The position numbers and the translations under genes were made by a program. Positions 20,498-45,000 of a stretch of 64,000 nt of DNA are shown here, piece after piece. This stretch comes from Apostichopus japonicus. Lineage: Eukaryota > Echinodermata > Holothuroidea > Aspidochirotida > Stichopodidae. Position 1 is the first letter of the stretch, and each line of letters begins with the position of its first letter. The stretch covers positions 10,231,501 through 10,295,500 of the forward strand of contig NC_092566.1 of the NCBI RefSeq assembly GCF_037975245.1, in the 5' to 3' direction. The notes beneath the pieces were generated by a model. The model was not told the DNA's origin. It ran no database searches and saw nothing but the letters and a program-made list of their open reading frames with translations.

Positions 20498-21735
20498 GTA
20501 TGCACAGTATGAATATCATGTTTCCTTCAGATTAATGGTTAAGGAAATGTTCATACTGCCAGTACGAGTGCTTTGAAGCATGATATATGATAACATTAAA
20601 GAGTGCTAACAGCATTAGGAAAGTGTCCCGACTTGCAGGCTACACAAATCTCTTGTTTACCATACCTTACTTAAATTCCGTTGACTTTCGTACCGCAAGC
20701 CCGACTTTTATTATTTTTATGTCAACCAGAATTTCTGCTTAGACAAAAACGAGTAATTATGTATTCATGGATAAACATGATAACGAAAATAAAGTCTGCC
20801 CCATGTAATTAAATATGTTTGCTCTGACGCTGTATTAGTTTAACCAAAAGCGAGGAACCTTGTTTAATGGCACTGACGAAAATTAAAGTTAATATACAAC
20901 ATAGGTTTTATACTGAAAACTCTTCTCCAAGAAGCAATCATGTGTTGATTTTTAATCTTAGAAATATAACAATAGTGCAAAGTATACCAGCACAGTAATA
21001 TCCTGTTCTATGATTATTTTGTTGGTTACAAATGGTTTAATTTTACGTTCCTGTAACTCTCGCAAGGTACGTGAAGGTATGTTCTTCTTTATGTGTATTA
21101 ATACACGAGATCACGGGGGACCTATTTGGGAAGGACAGGACTCCTCATAGCGCGCCATGGGGACTAATATCTTCTCCTCGTTGTATGGTGAAATAGTTAA
21201 ACGTAACTAACATAATGTGACACATATACATTATGCCACACCCGTATACACATAAAGTAAAGTTGGTGGCGTAGAAAGTTTCTTTAACTTTTTTTACATC
21301 GATCATAATTAATTAATAGATTTACACGTGACACGCTGTAGGGGTTACTACTGAAGAACATGAAAACGCTGCAGGGGAAGCCATATGTCCCTAATGAGTT
21401 ATGAACGTGACAATATAATGCCTCATAAATAAGAAACAAATAATATCATTTGCCATCTCAACAAATTTACGTCACCAGAAGATTGTCATCAATGTTTTAA
21501 TACCTTAAAGGAGCTAACTGTGTTTGTAGTGTCAATTATCAACTCCACCTGACTATAGTACAGTTGTTAATGCCACGACGCTATCATGTCACAACAGTAT
21601 CTTACGAAATTAAAAAAAAACCTTTGAGGAGTGTAAATGCCACAACAATATCATGTCACATAAATAGTATGTAATGTAAACCTAAACAGATGCTGCACTG
21701 CAGAATACACGTTGAATATGCATAGCCTATATATA
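20498..21735. other. No gene seen
   Basis: Intergenic. There is one small direct repeat: aatgccac-ac-atatcatgtcaca near 21570 and 21647. Confidence 0.5.
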
Positions 21736-21736
21736 T

Positions 21737-21744
21737 TTATTTAC

Positions 21745-21797
<53 letters not shown>

Positions 21798-21798
21798 C

Positions 21799-21870
<72 letters not shown>

Positions 21871-21872
21871 CT
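21737..21872. repeat. Compound microsatellite (TA)n-(CATATA)n-(TA)n-(TG)n
   Basis: Uninterrupted simple repeats of changing motif. Confidence 0.95.
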
Positions 21873-32497
<10,625 letters not shown>

Positions 32498-32505
32498 TAT
32501 ATAAG
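32498..32505 (+). promoter_or_regulatory. Possible TATA box of the BMP3-like gene
   Basis: TATATAAG lies 70 bp before the start codon. A start of transcription about 30 bp on would leave a short leader of some 40 bases. In AT-rich DNA this is weak evidence, and an upstream non-coding exon is not excluded. Confidence 0.25.
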
Positions 32506-32567
32506 GAAACGAACAACTCCGTTAGGAAAGTAAATAAGTGAAAAAGAATAGAAAAAGAGGAATAAAT

Positions 32568-32838
32568 ATGGAGGCTGCGGATTCAAAGCAAATGTTCTTA
32601 TTATTTATCTGCCTGGAGATTGTGATGGTTCTGTCGTCTGCAGCGATGACGCCTGGAAATGTGGACCGTTCATCAAACGCTGTAGACGAAGCAGAAGAAG
32701 CCGACAACAAAATGTCGGTCGAGGAAAGGTTTAATCATATCCCACCAAGGGTATTATCTACAATGATAAGATTGACGGAGAGAGCTCCAGGGATGTCCAA
32801 GAACGTAGATACAATCAGGGCATACACACCAACCACAC
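32568..32838 (+). CDS. bmp3: BMP3/GDF10-like ligand, exon 1 (signal peptide and start of prodomain)
   Basis: The ATG at 32568 is the first in the frame. It gives a hydrophobic segment (residues 9-26, MFLLFICLEIVMVLSSAA) typical of a secretory signal, then an acidic linker. The stretch from about 57 (NHIPPRVLSTMIRLTER) to DTIRAYTPTT (81-90) has the place of the first prodomain helix and the N-T-V-R-S-F-like motif of BMP3. The exon ends at a strong donor (cac|GTAAGT) in phase 1. Exon 2 begins with the two bases that complete the codon (His91), which supports joining across ~17.5 kb. The homologous protein is secreted as a dimer; vertebrate BMP3 opposes other BMP signals. Alternative: the donor 78 bp further on lengthens the exon by 26 residues. 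Confidence 0.75.
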
Positions 32839-33047
32839 GTAAGTATAATAGTATAAAATATGCATACTACATTAATAGTAACGTAGAGACAATCAGGGCA
32901 TACACACCAACTACACGTAAGTATACTAGTGTATATAATAGAATATGCATACTAGTAATAGTAACGTAGATACAATCAGGGCATACACACCAACCACAAG
33001 TATAATAGTATATAATAGAATATAAATATAAATGCATACTAGTAAGA
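32802..33047 (+). repeat. Tandem triplication of the exon 1/intron 1 boundary
   Basis: Units begin aacgtaga at 32802, 32880 and 32963 (78 and 83 bp apart). Each carries gacaatc/tacaatcagggcatacacaccaac-acac. Units 1 and 2 keep the donor cacGTAAGT (GT at 32839 and 32917). Unit 3 has lost the GT (ccacaagtata). The 78-bp step keeps the reading frame and contains no stop. Confidence 0.9.
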
Positions 33048-36000
33048 GGAACAAAAGACATATTAAAATGTATAGCCTATAGGCTTATACTTGTGAATAT
33101 CTGACTCAATCAAAACTAAAGAGTATGAGATTTTTCAGGTTTTGCTCATACCGTCCAAATTATTTCCCAAACATTGCTAACTGTGGCAACTGTCACAAGA
33201 AGTCTTAGAAAAGCCCCCCAAAAAATGTTTTGAAGGCAGGAGTAAAGATACTACATTAGTTGCTATAGCTTTAAACATAAATGACCGTTATTTGACATAC
33301 CATCTCAGAGTGGGGGTATGAGGGAGGGAAGACGGGGGGGGGGGGGTATGTAACCTTCGGAGCGAAACGCACGCGTGTACCGCGCTTTGTTGTGTAATCA
33401 AATAAATTAAATTTAAAGAAACAATTTTTATGAGATATCTTACATTACTGATCAGTAAAATCCATTTCACAACGGTATCCGTTGGCACCAATGGTATCCG
33501 TTTGCCCCAAACATCCACGATGTGTGACTTTACAATCTACACCAGATCACCACTGAGACTCGTAACTGTCGACCCCCCCCCCCTCTCCTCCCGCGCAGTC
33601 CATGTATAGGCTACTTGATATTTGCAGTCTGGGTATATCGTTGTTGGGTTAAACTGTTGATGACACACTATGTTGTTAATCTTCGTTAGAGTTCATTGTT
33701 GCCTTGCAATACTGTATAACCTCTATATATGTTACTCAATATTCAGTACGGGGTAAAGTCACGGGTGCTTGTATGGAGGTGCCTTGCTCCTTTCAAATCA
33801 ATTTCGAAAATTTCGTGACAACTCCACCCCCACTCCCCTCCTCCACCCCTCTCCACTTTAAAACGAACTTTTTTTCAGTCAATATCAAACCTTACTTTTC
33901 ATCTCATTGCTAGACCTTTGACTGTCTATTTTTTAAACCCCTTTCCCGTATATATGAGAACAATTTGGAGAAATCTCCAGGGAAGTCCATTTACTATTAA
34001 CTTCAGCAAATTTGATCGCGCTGAAACTTTAGGGCCAATTTACTTGCTGTCCTTAACGTTATTGGCATCAATGACCATCTTGATTCCGAGCATGAATCAG
34101 AGAATAGTTGTAACCAACGGAAACATAGCGGTTGCAATGCCGTTGCATCGTGTGAACTGAACTTTTTAACTTTAAAGTTTCATCCTATATTTGGTTCTCC
34201 AAAGTTATCGAATGGCTCAATGTTTCGCAATAGATGACGTTATTTTCAATACGAGTTCGCACTCTTTATGCTTTCAGATTTGTTTTTCCTAACTAAACGT
34301 TATACTATACTGAACATATGTTTCGCATAAAAATAAAGTAAATACGAAATGCCCGAGGGTTACTACTATAATAGCCTATAGATTATTACAGTTCGACAAG
34401 ATATATGCTCTGGGAAACGTCTATAGTGCTTCCATTCATATATCAGATAAGGATGAAATGACCATATGGTAACTTGCGAGGGTTATCAGAGAGGGTATCA
34501 ATTTTAACCAACCTATCGTATACCCAGGAACAAACAGACCGTTTCATTTTAATACGCCATAACATTTTGCACATATGCAGAAGGCATGTGTGTATGTGTG
34601 TGTTTGTTGTCACGCAATCTACTGTACAAAATGTATGCATACCACATACAAGCGTCTATCAGTCTATGCACAAGCTATATATATATACCCATGCATAGCA
34701 AATACATTCACTGTTGTCGACTGTTTGTTTCATATTATCGTAGGCTATGTCAGGCCAAGAGGAAAGCGATCTGCACATGATATAGCCTACTGTAATGAGT
34801 AATATATTATAAGTACTGTAAACCCCCTTAAAACGCAAACATTTTGGCGTTTATGTATTGGGAAACGCATCCATCCTGCATGATGTCAGTGGGTCGATAT
34901 TAAAGGCAAACGTACTTTACGTTACAAATCCCACTCCACTCCCCCAAAAAGCACAAAGTTGAATAGTTCCAACTTTTGATATTCAGGGATAGAAGGTGGG
35001 TTAGTAAAATTTGGGTTAGCGTGCTGGCGTGGAAAGGGGTGGGGTGAGGGGGGGGTGATGGGGAGAGGAGTGCGACTCCCGTCGTTACCCCCTTTTGGAT
35101 TACACGCGACTAATCAAGTATTAAAAATTACCCCCACCCCGCCCTTCTCCCGGGCCCGCTACAAATTTCCAGAAAAAGTGCAGGTTACTCAAATATAGTG
35201 CTTCTCAAAAATCAATACTCAAATGCAAGTCAGGCCTAACTGTCAATTCAGTAAAGTGTGACAGATGCATTGTACTTTGCGGGGTAAAGACGTGAAGCGC
35301 GAGTTATTGTTGGTGATTTTCTCGCGACAAATTTGTCAGTTCTAATGTGTGTAAGCAAAAATTCCTATTAACCTTTGAAAAGGTTTACCTTAAGAACTTT
35401 GCACCTCTTGTTTGCTGTAGTTGGCATGACGTATTACATTATTTGTTCTCATCGAGGCAGTTAGCCAACCGATGACAGCCCAATTTAACCCTAATTCACT
35501 AGACAATAAACAGATAAACATGATAGGTAAACAACTTGAACTTTTGGTGAGAAAAAGCTCTTGACAAATCTTTTTTTTTTTATTCATGGCATAACAGCTT
35601 TTTCATGGCATAACAGCATGACTTCCAAATCGTGACATTGAAACTGCGCACGTCAGTTAAACAATAATCTGTATTTTCAATAGAATTTGCAAAGCTCTTT
35701 AGATACCCCAGTATGAATCCATCGGTCCGTTTCTTTCTTTCTATCTTTTTTCTCTCTTTCTTAATTTACTTCAGGTAACCCTTCGGAAGTTTGCCCAACT
35801 TGATAACGACTTTTCCCAGAATACATTCTTTGAATCCACACTTTAACTCGACGTTTTTTTTTTCAATAATTTGATAGAAGATTGACGCACGCAAACCATG
35901 TCATGTTTAACGAAATTTACCCCATAATTTGGTCATGATAAATATAAAGGATTTAAAGTAATTTGCCCTATATTGTATAGCAAAAGACTTGCTTAAACCA

Positions 36001-39000
36001 AGTCCTAACCTTGTGCATTTAAAAAAATATATATATTGGAATTTGTGATTCCGAAATGTCAGCAATTTTGCGTTTGTCCTGTCAAATTTACAAGTTTTTT
36101 TTGGCCAAAATTGTACCAGAGTTCAAAGGTTGTGAGTGCTCGGTAAACCAAAACCATCTTTGAAGTTAAATTAGGGCAAGTTAGAAAATGCGGAAACTTC
36201 AAAGAGATCATGTAATAAGCCTGTGCCACACACACACAAAGTAGGATAGTGGTCATTACAGTCCCCAAATTCGTTTTCTCGCCTATTTGTCTATATCAAT
36301 ATTTTACAGTCTTTTAGAGATGATGTTAATTAAGTATAAAACAGCCAAATGACCAGCCAATTTGGTTACAGTTATTATACCGGATGCAGTCCTTGTCAAA
36401 ATTTAATCTGTTTGTCTCTAGTATGTCACAGATATCTTATGAAATTCCAATTAATATTTTCAAGACGAGGTCAAACGACGGAATTAAGAACTAATACAAC
36501 ACAGAGCTGGGGGACTATATTAGTATCCCTCCAACTTTGAACAATTCGGAAGTGGACATGCAGTGCCCGGGCGGGGTTCATGGTTTATTTGCGCGTCGCG
36601 TGGATAGGCTAAAGTTAGCTCTGGTTTTTGTCCGCAACCTTAATATAGAAATACCCACATAGCTTCTATCAGTACTAATGGTATTCCATCGTGGCTGAAA
36701 TAATTCAGTCACAATAGTTATACATCCTGGGTAAATATAAATATATATAGATATACGGCTCCACTTCCTAGTTTAGGTTATTTTTAGTCCAAGAGTTAAA
36801 ATGGAACATATATAGGCTGTTATATTTAACGGTTGTAATTAATTAGTTTTCTGCCAGTGCCAAAGAGAGACATGTTGGTCGTCTGTCTTAACTATATATA
36901 CATATATTTTGAGCAGGGAAGTTAGACCGGTAGGGGTGCTCAACTGCTAAGGCCTTAGGAGATCAAACCATCCTCCTGATTAATGCAAGATTGTGGACGA
37001 CGTACCGGTAGTCTATTTCGCGAGTCCCGATTGGCATCTTTCGCTGGCTGAATGTGGCCACCGGGCCGCATATTTGAGGACTTAATCTTATGTATGCGAT
37101 GATATTGTAACTTAGTATACGTGGCTCTGAAAGTTCATTAGTACATAGGCCCACAAATATGCTACAAAGTGAAAGAATAGTTGTTCAAGCGTCCACAAAC
37201 ATTGTTATTCCGCTTGCAAGGCAATTCTATTGCATCTGTGAGATGTCATTGTCTGTATGCCTGTTTCCGCTGTGACCTCGTTATGATCTGGACTGTCGCA
37301 AACTCTAGAAAATGACTTTTCAAAGCAGTAATCAAAAACTTATATAAACCTTTATTTAACTTGAATTATTAGTGGTGATTCTGGGAGCAGAACAGGAGTA
37401 GACTGGCATGCAAACTTATACACATTATAGCAAACATATAACTTATTTGGCTTTATGATAATACCATGAATAACTTTACCAATTTAGTCCTGTTTCCCAA
37501 GTATATCGAAAAGAGTACACCATAGTCTTCTTTGCTTAATCTGTATTTATTTTAACCGAACACTAGCTTCGAACTATTTTATGGAACGTTGGATTGAATT
37601 TGCAATGTATCAAACGATTATAGAAGTCTGTATGGCGAATTGGTGAAAGACGTTTACAAGGCTTATTTAGGGCTATACCCATCTCTTCAGGCCCCCCCCT
37701 CCACCCTCCCCCCACGCAGTGATTATCGAAATCCCACATGATATATGTACGGTATACGCATGTCTGTATATGTCTCTCTCTCCCGTCTGTGCAATATCCT
37801 GCCAGGGTAAATGGTATAAACTTGATGGCAGCACTTTTATCTCAGTCATCGGCATTCCCAAGCTCTTAGTTTCGAATCAACACAACTTTATATACACACT
37901 CAAGCAGATGTACTTCAGAAAGTTATGGTTTGACCACAAAGTACAACTACGCTTATACAATATTATTGCCCCGCTCACTTTAAGACGCCGGGTCGTATAC
38001 CTAGATATTAACCAAATGTTTGCTGTCGGAGTTGGGTTTTAATGTGCCCAGGGTTCATGGTTGTTTGGTGATCTAGCTTCTCGATATTAAATCATTCATC
38101 AGCCATGCTGGTTTTTGGCTTTCTTTGTTTAATATATTTGTGCCATTCCCCGGAGTGCACAGACGGTAATGTCTTCTGTAAAGAGACTAATACATACTGA
38201 GGGGTTAAGTAATTCTGCCAAAGTGTCACGAGTTGTTTAAACTCCCACAACTAAATCACCATGAACCCTTTCCATGCGAAACATAAAATATACACACTTG
38301 AACGCTGAACGAACGGATGGTTGTTAAATCAGGTTATTTGGTTTAATTCATATCGTTTATATACTGAAAACGGGTGAATTGGGAGGGAGGGGGACGGAGG
38401 GGAGGGTGTGGGGTCGGATGCGGCGGTGTTGGGGGGTGAGAAAAAATGGACGAAACGTGAAGAATCGAATAGTCTATAGGCCTACCGTAATAGTTATCAT
38501 TTGGTGAAAACAGTCGTTAAGTTGTATAAAGTTTGCTCACTTGCAATCTAGTTTGTTGGTAAGATTGGCTGTCTATAAGTTTCGAAGAAATGCTTTAAAA
38601 GTATAGCGCGAGCATGCGTATTAGATCAAAGGGTATATACAGTTGTATAGTAAAGAAACGTGGTCTTGGTTCAGCCTGGAGATTGACTTACATCCAAATG
38701 TGAAGTCAGATGCAAGATGGGGGTTATTTCTTCCGTGGGATGCAGCAATTAGATCACATTATTGGTTTACCTGTGGCCAGGATCCACGGGGGGGGGGGTG
38801 AGAGTGTGATAAGATCTACCCTAGAATATGTGTCGACCTCAATTGCAGCTAATACTATTGTACTCACGTATCATATAGCCATTTCGCAATGATGGAGGTA
38901 ACATTATATTGCATTATGGGTTTACTGCGGGTCAGGAGACAGGACCCACGGGGGTACATTTCATCGTATTTATTGGGTATACTAGGGGATGAGGACCCAC

Positions 39001-42000
39001 GGTGTGGTAAGGGGCAGGGAGGGGGGTAGGGATGATTGAAGGGAGCGTGTGGTGTCTAGAGTGTTTGTCTTATTATCAATTCCAGGTAAAAAAAAAGGAA
39101 TATTCACTCCCATTTTTACCCGGCGATCGAAGCTCTCCTTACTAGAGGAATAATTCATAATTAATTATAAGCACTCGGTTGGAGGGGAAGGGAAGTGGTG
39201 GGTTGCAAGAGATAGTGTCAAATTCGATTGCCGTATACCAACATAACGTTGTGGCCTATCCCTCGTCGAACACCCCACCCACCCACCCACCCACCCACCC
39301 AACTCTCCCTCCCCACCTACTAATCCCCATCTGGTACCTTCCCCAAACCACCAGCCCCTTGCTACGCTGTCAGCATGATTAATTAACTCAACTCCAATTA
39401 ACCCAACTGTATCGTAATTCACCCACGTTCTTGTACCGACTGCGTTCCGTGTTCGATATATATTATGTGGGTTAATGAAGATAATCTAAATAGTGAATAT
39501 TTCTATAGTACCGTATCTATATATATTGACTATAACATATCTTTAAAAGTTAATCTCATTATGATTCCTAGAATCCACTTTTAAGACTCCAGACAAAAAA
39601 ATAACAAAATGTAATCAATTTCGATTATGACAGGTCCCTTGGAGTGCCAAGGTCCCTGTTTGTTGGATAGGCGCTGAGATTTCTTAATTTTTTCATTTGT
39701 GTAAAATCCAAGTTTTATGTTTTGCATTTATACCTAAGGGGTCTCGCGATGCCTTATAGTATATAAGGTGAACCTGGCTTGATATCATGTGAACCACGTC
39801 CTTATATCAGTGTATAGTTGATGGAAAATTGAAAACATGTTTTTGGTTTATACTGCAAGTACGATAAATGGCAAGTGTCATCGATTTTATGGTAGTGTGT
39901 CTGTCTTGGGGGACACAGGTCGGCAAGAAGTAACAGGTTACAAACTTAAATTTTGAAATATTTGCATTGAGACAATATACAGAGGTAGCACCTTATACAT
40001 GTACGTATATATAATGACAGTGTTTTTGTACGCCAATCATATAAATAGCGGAATATGCTATTTACGCAGGGGTCGGGGTTAACTTTAATGCCGTTTTATA
40101 TATGTTTTTCACGTTAATCACGTTAAGCGACCCCGACATATGTAAGATTAAGGATTGGATGAGAGGGGGGGGGGGGGGGTGCAAAAGGAGTCAAATATAT
40201 GTAAAGTGGTGTTGAGATTGTCACATGTGGCGGTACCACAGGGGGATGTAAGTTGGTTACGTTAGGCCTTGTGAGCGTTTTTCCTTTATTGTTATTTACA
40301 CCAAAACAACAGTATTATCAAAATAAATTTTAAAAAAATATATAAAAAATAAAAATAAAATAAAAATTAATTATTCAACCGTATTCTTAAACAGACTACA
40401 TTCTAGAATAATAGCCAAACCCCTTTCACTCCACCCCACTCCTTAGCGCACGCCATTGAAGGGTAATTTACGCAAGGGATTAATTTAATCAAATTCAAAA
40501 TTCTTCCTTTGCATGAAACAGAAACAAATAACGATGCGTGACTACCCCACTACATATGTAGACTATATATCATCAATTATTTTTTTTCTCCAATTTTTGA
40601 CTGACCACAACCAGATAAATATTTAGTATTTCTTATTGCCAAAAGCTTGAGAAACGAAACTAAATTCTAGATCAAGATAAGATAAAAACTGTGATTTCCA
40701 AGAAGACCTAATTATTTTCAGTTGTCCAGTTTTGATTGATGATATTTGCGTCATTCTCAGAGATTTTCTGTTCGTTCAAATTGATAAATTTTGAAAATAA
40801 AAATTATTAATTTACGTCTATCTGAAAACTTTTAATTGACAAAGGTCACGACCTTAATTGTTTATAAAACATCCATCCGTTTCTTTTAAACACGTTTTAT
40901 TGTGACGGATCTACGACACAATAGTTCATTCGCACCCTAATTGACAGTCCAGTGTTATAGTAGTCAATTGTTTACGGACTCGTAAAACAAAATGGTCGTT
41001 TCGTGTTCAAATGAGCCAAACATTTGTGGAAACCGAAACTCAGCAAAGAAGGATATAAAATAACAAATTCTCAATTCTAAGGTCGCATGCACGGTTTTGT
41101 TAAAGCTGTGAAAGGGTGCCACTTGATCAGGTGTCCCGGTCATATAACCGAGTATTTATCAAGTTGATTTGTCATTAAAAGTGTCATTCCCATAATTCAT
41201 TGCGGTTCACGGTCACAGTCTCCTCAAAAAATAAAACGTCTATTCCATTGGTACTGTATAACGTTTAGCAAGAGGATCAAACTTCAAATAACCAAACACA
41301 AGTTCAAGGACGGATCCAGGATTCATCAGTGTTTTAGCCACAAACTGCAAGAGACTACGTTTTTCTCCCTTTCATGATAACGTAAAGTATAACGCACAAT
41401 GTTAGCCTACGTTGGTTTGATGTGCTTTTAACTTGATTCATATGTATGCATATATACCTAAACCTATTGGCAAAGGTGTGTGGATTTCAAGATATATAAA
41501 AGTTAGAGGGCCTGACTTTTCAATCCTAGCAGGATATTCTTCAGAGGCTCATTGAAAAGAAAACAAACTAAGAACACATTATATAAGAGAGTAGAGAGCT
41601 AGAGACACAGATGGACAGAGAGAATTAACTTGGTCGATGAGCCATGATTAGAGCAAAACATGCTCTATTTTATCTAACAAAACTTCTACTTTATTTAATG
41701 TACAATGCATCGTATGTATGAACATGTTGGTTTGTAGCACATCCACAATGATCCATGTATTACAATTTCGTCAAGTCTCTTACATAGCCCTGCATGAGTT
41801 TTTCCAGGTAAATCCGGATGCGGTTTACTATATCTCTCTGCCGAATCTGCACTTACCCATACACTGAACTTATTGTGTGTAAATATATATTGACACCTCC
41901 ATAAGCTGTAGGCTTGCTAAATCAAAGTGCCACTTGTCATTATGTATTCGACGTCATGACAACACTCTCTTATATCCAACGGAGTGACAGATTTCTCACA

Positions 42001-45000
42001 CCTCCTTTTAATGTATTGTAATCGATTGTGTTGGTTTTGGCGCTTTTTCATCATTTGTTCTTTTGGATCAAGTGGTGGGGTCCACCCCCCCCCCATTAAG
42101 CTGCATTTATCTATATCGGTGAATATGCTTCACTTAGTTCATTCATTCTGTTACTTTATCCCGTGGACAGTATTTTCACTTTGGAATTGATCGTTTCCTA
42201 TTGTTAATTCCAAGATGTGATAACTAAGCCTGTGCGATCGATCTTGAAGTTATTGTAAAGTTAAATCTCACCAAACTCCAATTCACACTGTGAAGTTCTA
42301 CATCAATCGGCTGGAACAGTTAGGAAATTAAAATAACAATGCATCCATGGAAAAAGAAAGCCTACCTGCCCACCCCCCTCCCCTCAATTTCTCTGTATAT
42401 GGTATACCATCGATCGTAATCAACATCTCTGATTTGATTGATTTAATCTTCACTCGTTACCAGACTTGTTGTAAGTCCGTTCTTTTCTACTCGTTATTCT
42501 AGGAAATGATTTACCTATGTACCCCGTACTTCCCCTCTTTGATTTGTAATATACTCGGTCGGGGGGGGGGGGGCGGCATCTTGAAAATTTAGTTCAGATG
42601 CCGCAAACTTACGTGTTCGTTTTCGTAATCGTACTCATACCAAGAGAATTCTAGCAGAGCCGGTAGTCAAGCCGAAACATTAGGGAGACGTGCACTCCCC
42701 CATTCCCTCCCCATGCGGACTAATGTGTCCCCCATCTTTACCACCATCGTGTCTACAAAACCTTTAAGTTACAGGGCACAAATATGTGCCCCTCCTTGAA
42801 TTGATGGTGCCCCCCCGTCTCAGAATTCAAGGCTACGAGCCTGACTTCTACCTGTACTCATACTCATGCTGTTGTTCCCGTACTTTACAAGTTTGCTTGA
42901 TTCAATCCGCCAGTTTTTCGTATCTGGTATTGTTGGCTCTGTGGTAGTGCAGGCTATACATTCTGACATGTTGGGTTATAACACCGGAATGATATGCAGG
43001 AATAGTGCACTGTTGATCACTATATGCTTTATCACACACTTTTTCCGGGCCCCTCCATATTTCCCAAGAGCCCCCCTGTTGACCCAGGGCCCTAGGCTGT
43101 ACCCCCCCCCTTTCCTTCCTTCGCTCTCGCCAGGCATGACATTGAGTCCATCAAGTCTACACTGAAGATTCATGTTTTGAAAGCAGCAGAAATATTCATG
43201 CCATGTGCTTGAGGTAGATTTACGAACTTAGTTGAAAGAATAGTGACTCAACATTACTCAATTCAACACCTGACAAACTGAACGGACCTCAAGCGTTCTT
43301 ATCTTATCAATAAACTGGGCCATAAATGGGCGTCAAAGAAGTCGCCCCGATGCCGACAAATACCTCGCTCTAACAATGATGTTTATGCTGGTTGACTGCT
43401 AATTTATGATAAGGCATGCTGCCCTTATCGTGGGTGTATATAACTTAAAGGCCCTATATGAACAATGTGTGAACACATAATGCTAAATGCCATTGTAAGA
43501 TTTCAAAATATTTTTCTTCAAGGTTTTGAGCATCCAACTTATTCTCAGACATTGAGAAGTGTGAGACTAAAAAAAAATAAAAATAAGGGAAGAAAATCAG
43601 AGATTTGGGCAAAATTCTATGAGAAACGGCATTAAAATGTACACTTGATGTTTGTATGTGAGTGACCATTTTACACTTTCTAGCATATTCAGAAGCAATA
43701 TGATGACCTTTACTAACAAAAGAAAAAAATGCAACTCGGATAAACCCTCATTATTGTTTTGACCGTGATAAGAACTGTGGTGTTTCCTGCACATCTGATA
43801 TCAATGTATTTACACCAGATCAACATATTTTATGTTTTACTGTTAGTTCAGCTAAATCTAGGTACTCGGGAAGAATATTTTCCTGATTCAACAAGCGATG
43901 ATACTACTAGTTTGAAACCGGAAATAAATCGAATTATCTCATATCTGGAATCCAATAGTGATTTCATAATTGCTCTTGTTTACAACAAAAAAACGGTCAA
44001 ATTTCTTTTAACCTTTGAGGATCAATTACTTTCAATTTATTCGTAATCTTATTGATAATGTAAAATAGCACACGCAGTAAACATGATAGCTTCCATACCC
44101 AGGAAGCATTCAACTAAAACGAGAACCATTCCTTCGATAATTGGGAGTGGATTTTTTTTTGAGAATTGCGACCGGGGTTGGTTGTTATCATTCATTTCCC
44201 CTATTTTTGACTTCCGTGATCATGTCAAAGTACAGGTTAACATATGCATCCAATTTAATCGTGTCCGATTCATGGTTGGACACAAAATGGGGATCTCAGA
44301 GGTGCATGCTGTGACGTCGTAAGGGAACCAAGTGACGTCACAGCGGGAACACTGTCTGGTTTGTTTATTGAAGAAATGACAACGTTCTGTGTTGGAAACT
44401 TTATATACCAAGAAACGTTTTCTCTCTTTCTTACGAAGAATTAAAAAAAAATAAAACATCAATGTCATATCATTTAATATGAAAAACAGTTCCAAGAGGA
44501 ATCGTCCAAGGTAAAACGATTAAATGTAACGACGTGACTTAATGGGGAAATTTGTAATCTTACTGGGAAGTTAATTGATGTAATAAACATTACAAGAATA
44601 TAAGATATTTTTTTATTCGAGTTGGCATCTCCCCCCCCCCCCTTAGTGATAAACGGTTCAAAGAGAAGAAGATTTGAAAACAAAGTAGGCATGATATCTG
44701 TCAATTTCAGGGTGGCCTGCAGTGAAAATGTTCATGTTGATGAACTGTTCTCGATAACCAGACCAAAAGAGTGATTTAGTGCCAGAAAAAAAAGAAGAAA
44801 AAGTAAAAAACTTCTTTCACCTCTTTGACTCATTCTCTCTCACTCTATAAAATATCAAGTAATGACCCCTCCCTAAAGTGTGGCGACTGAACAACAACTA
44901 CGTACTATTCAATCCGGGCGTGTTGCAACTGATCAAGTATCTAACTATATCGACAAACATCTTACTGACACATTGACCCACTTAAAAGCATTTCCCTTTA

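Noticed and set aside
32538-32567. Ten extra residues before the BMP3-like start
   Set aside because: The frame there opens with GTG, not ATG. The first ATG is 32568, directly before the signal peptide.
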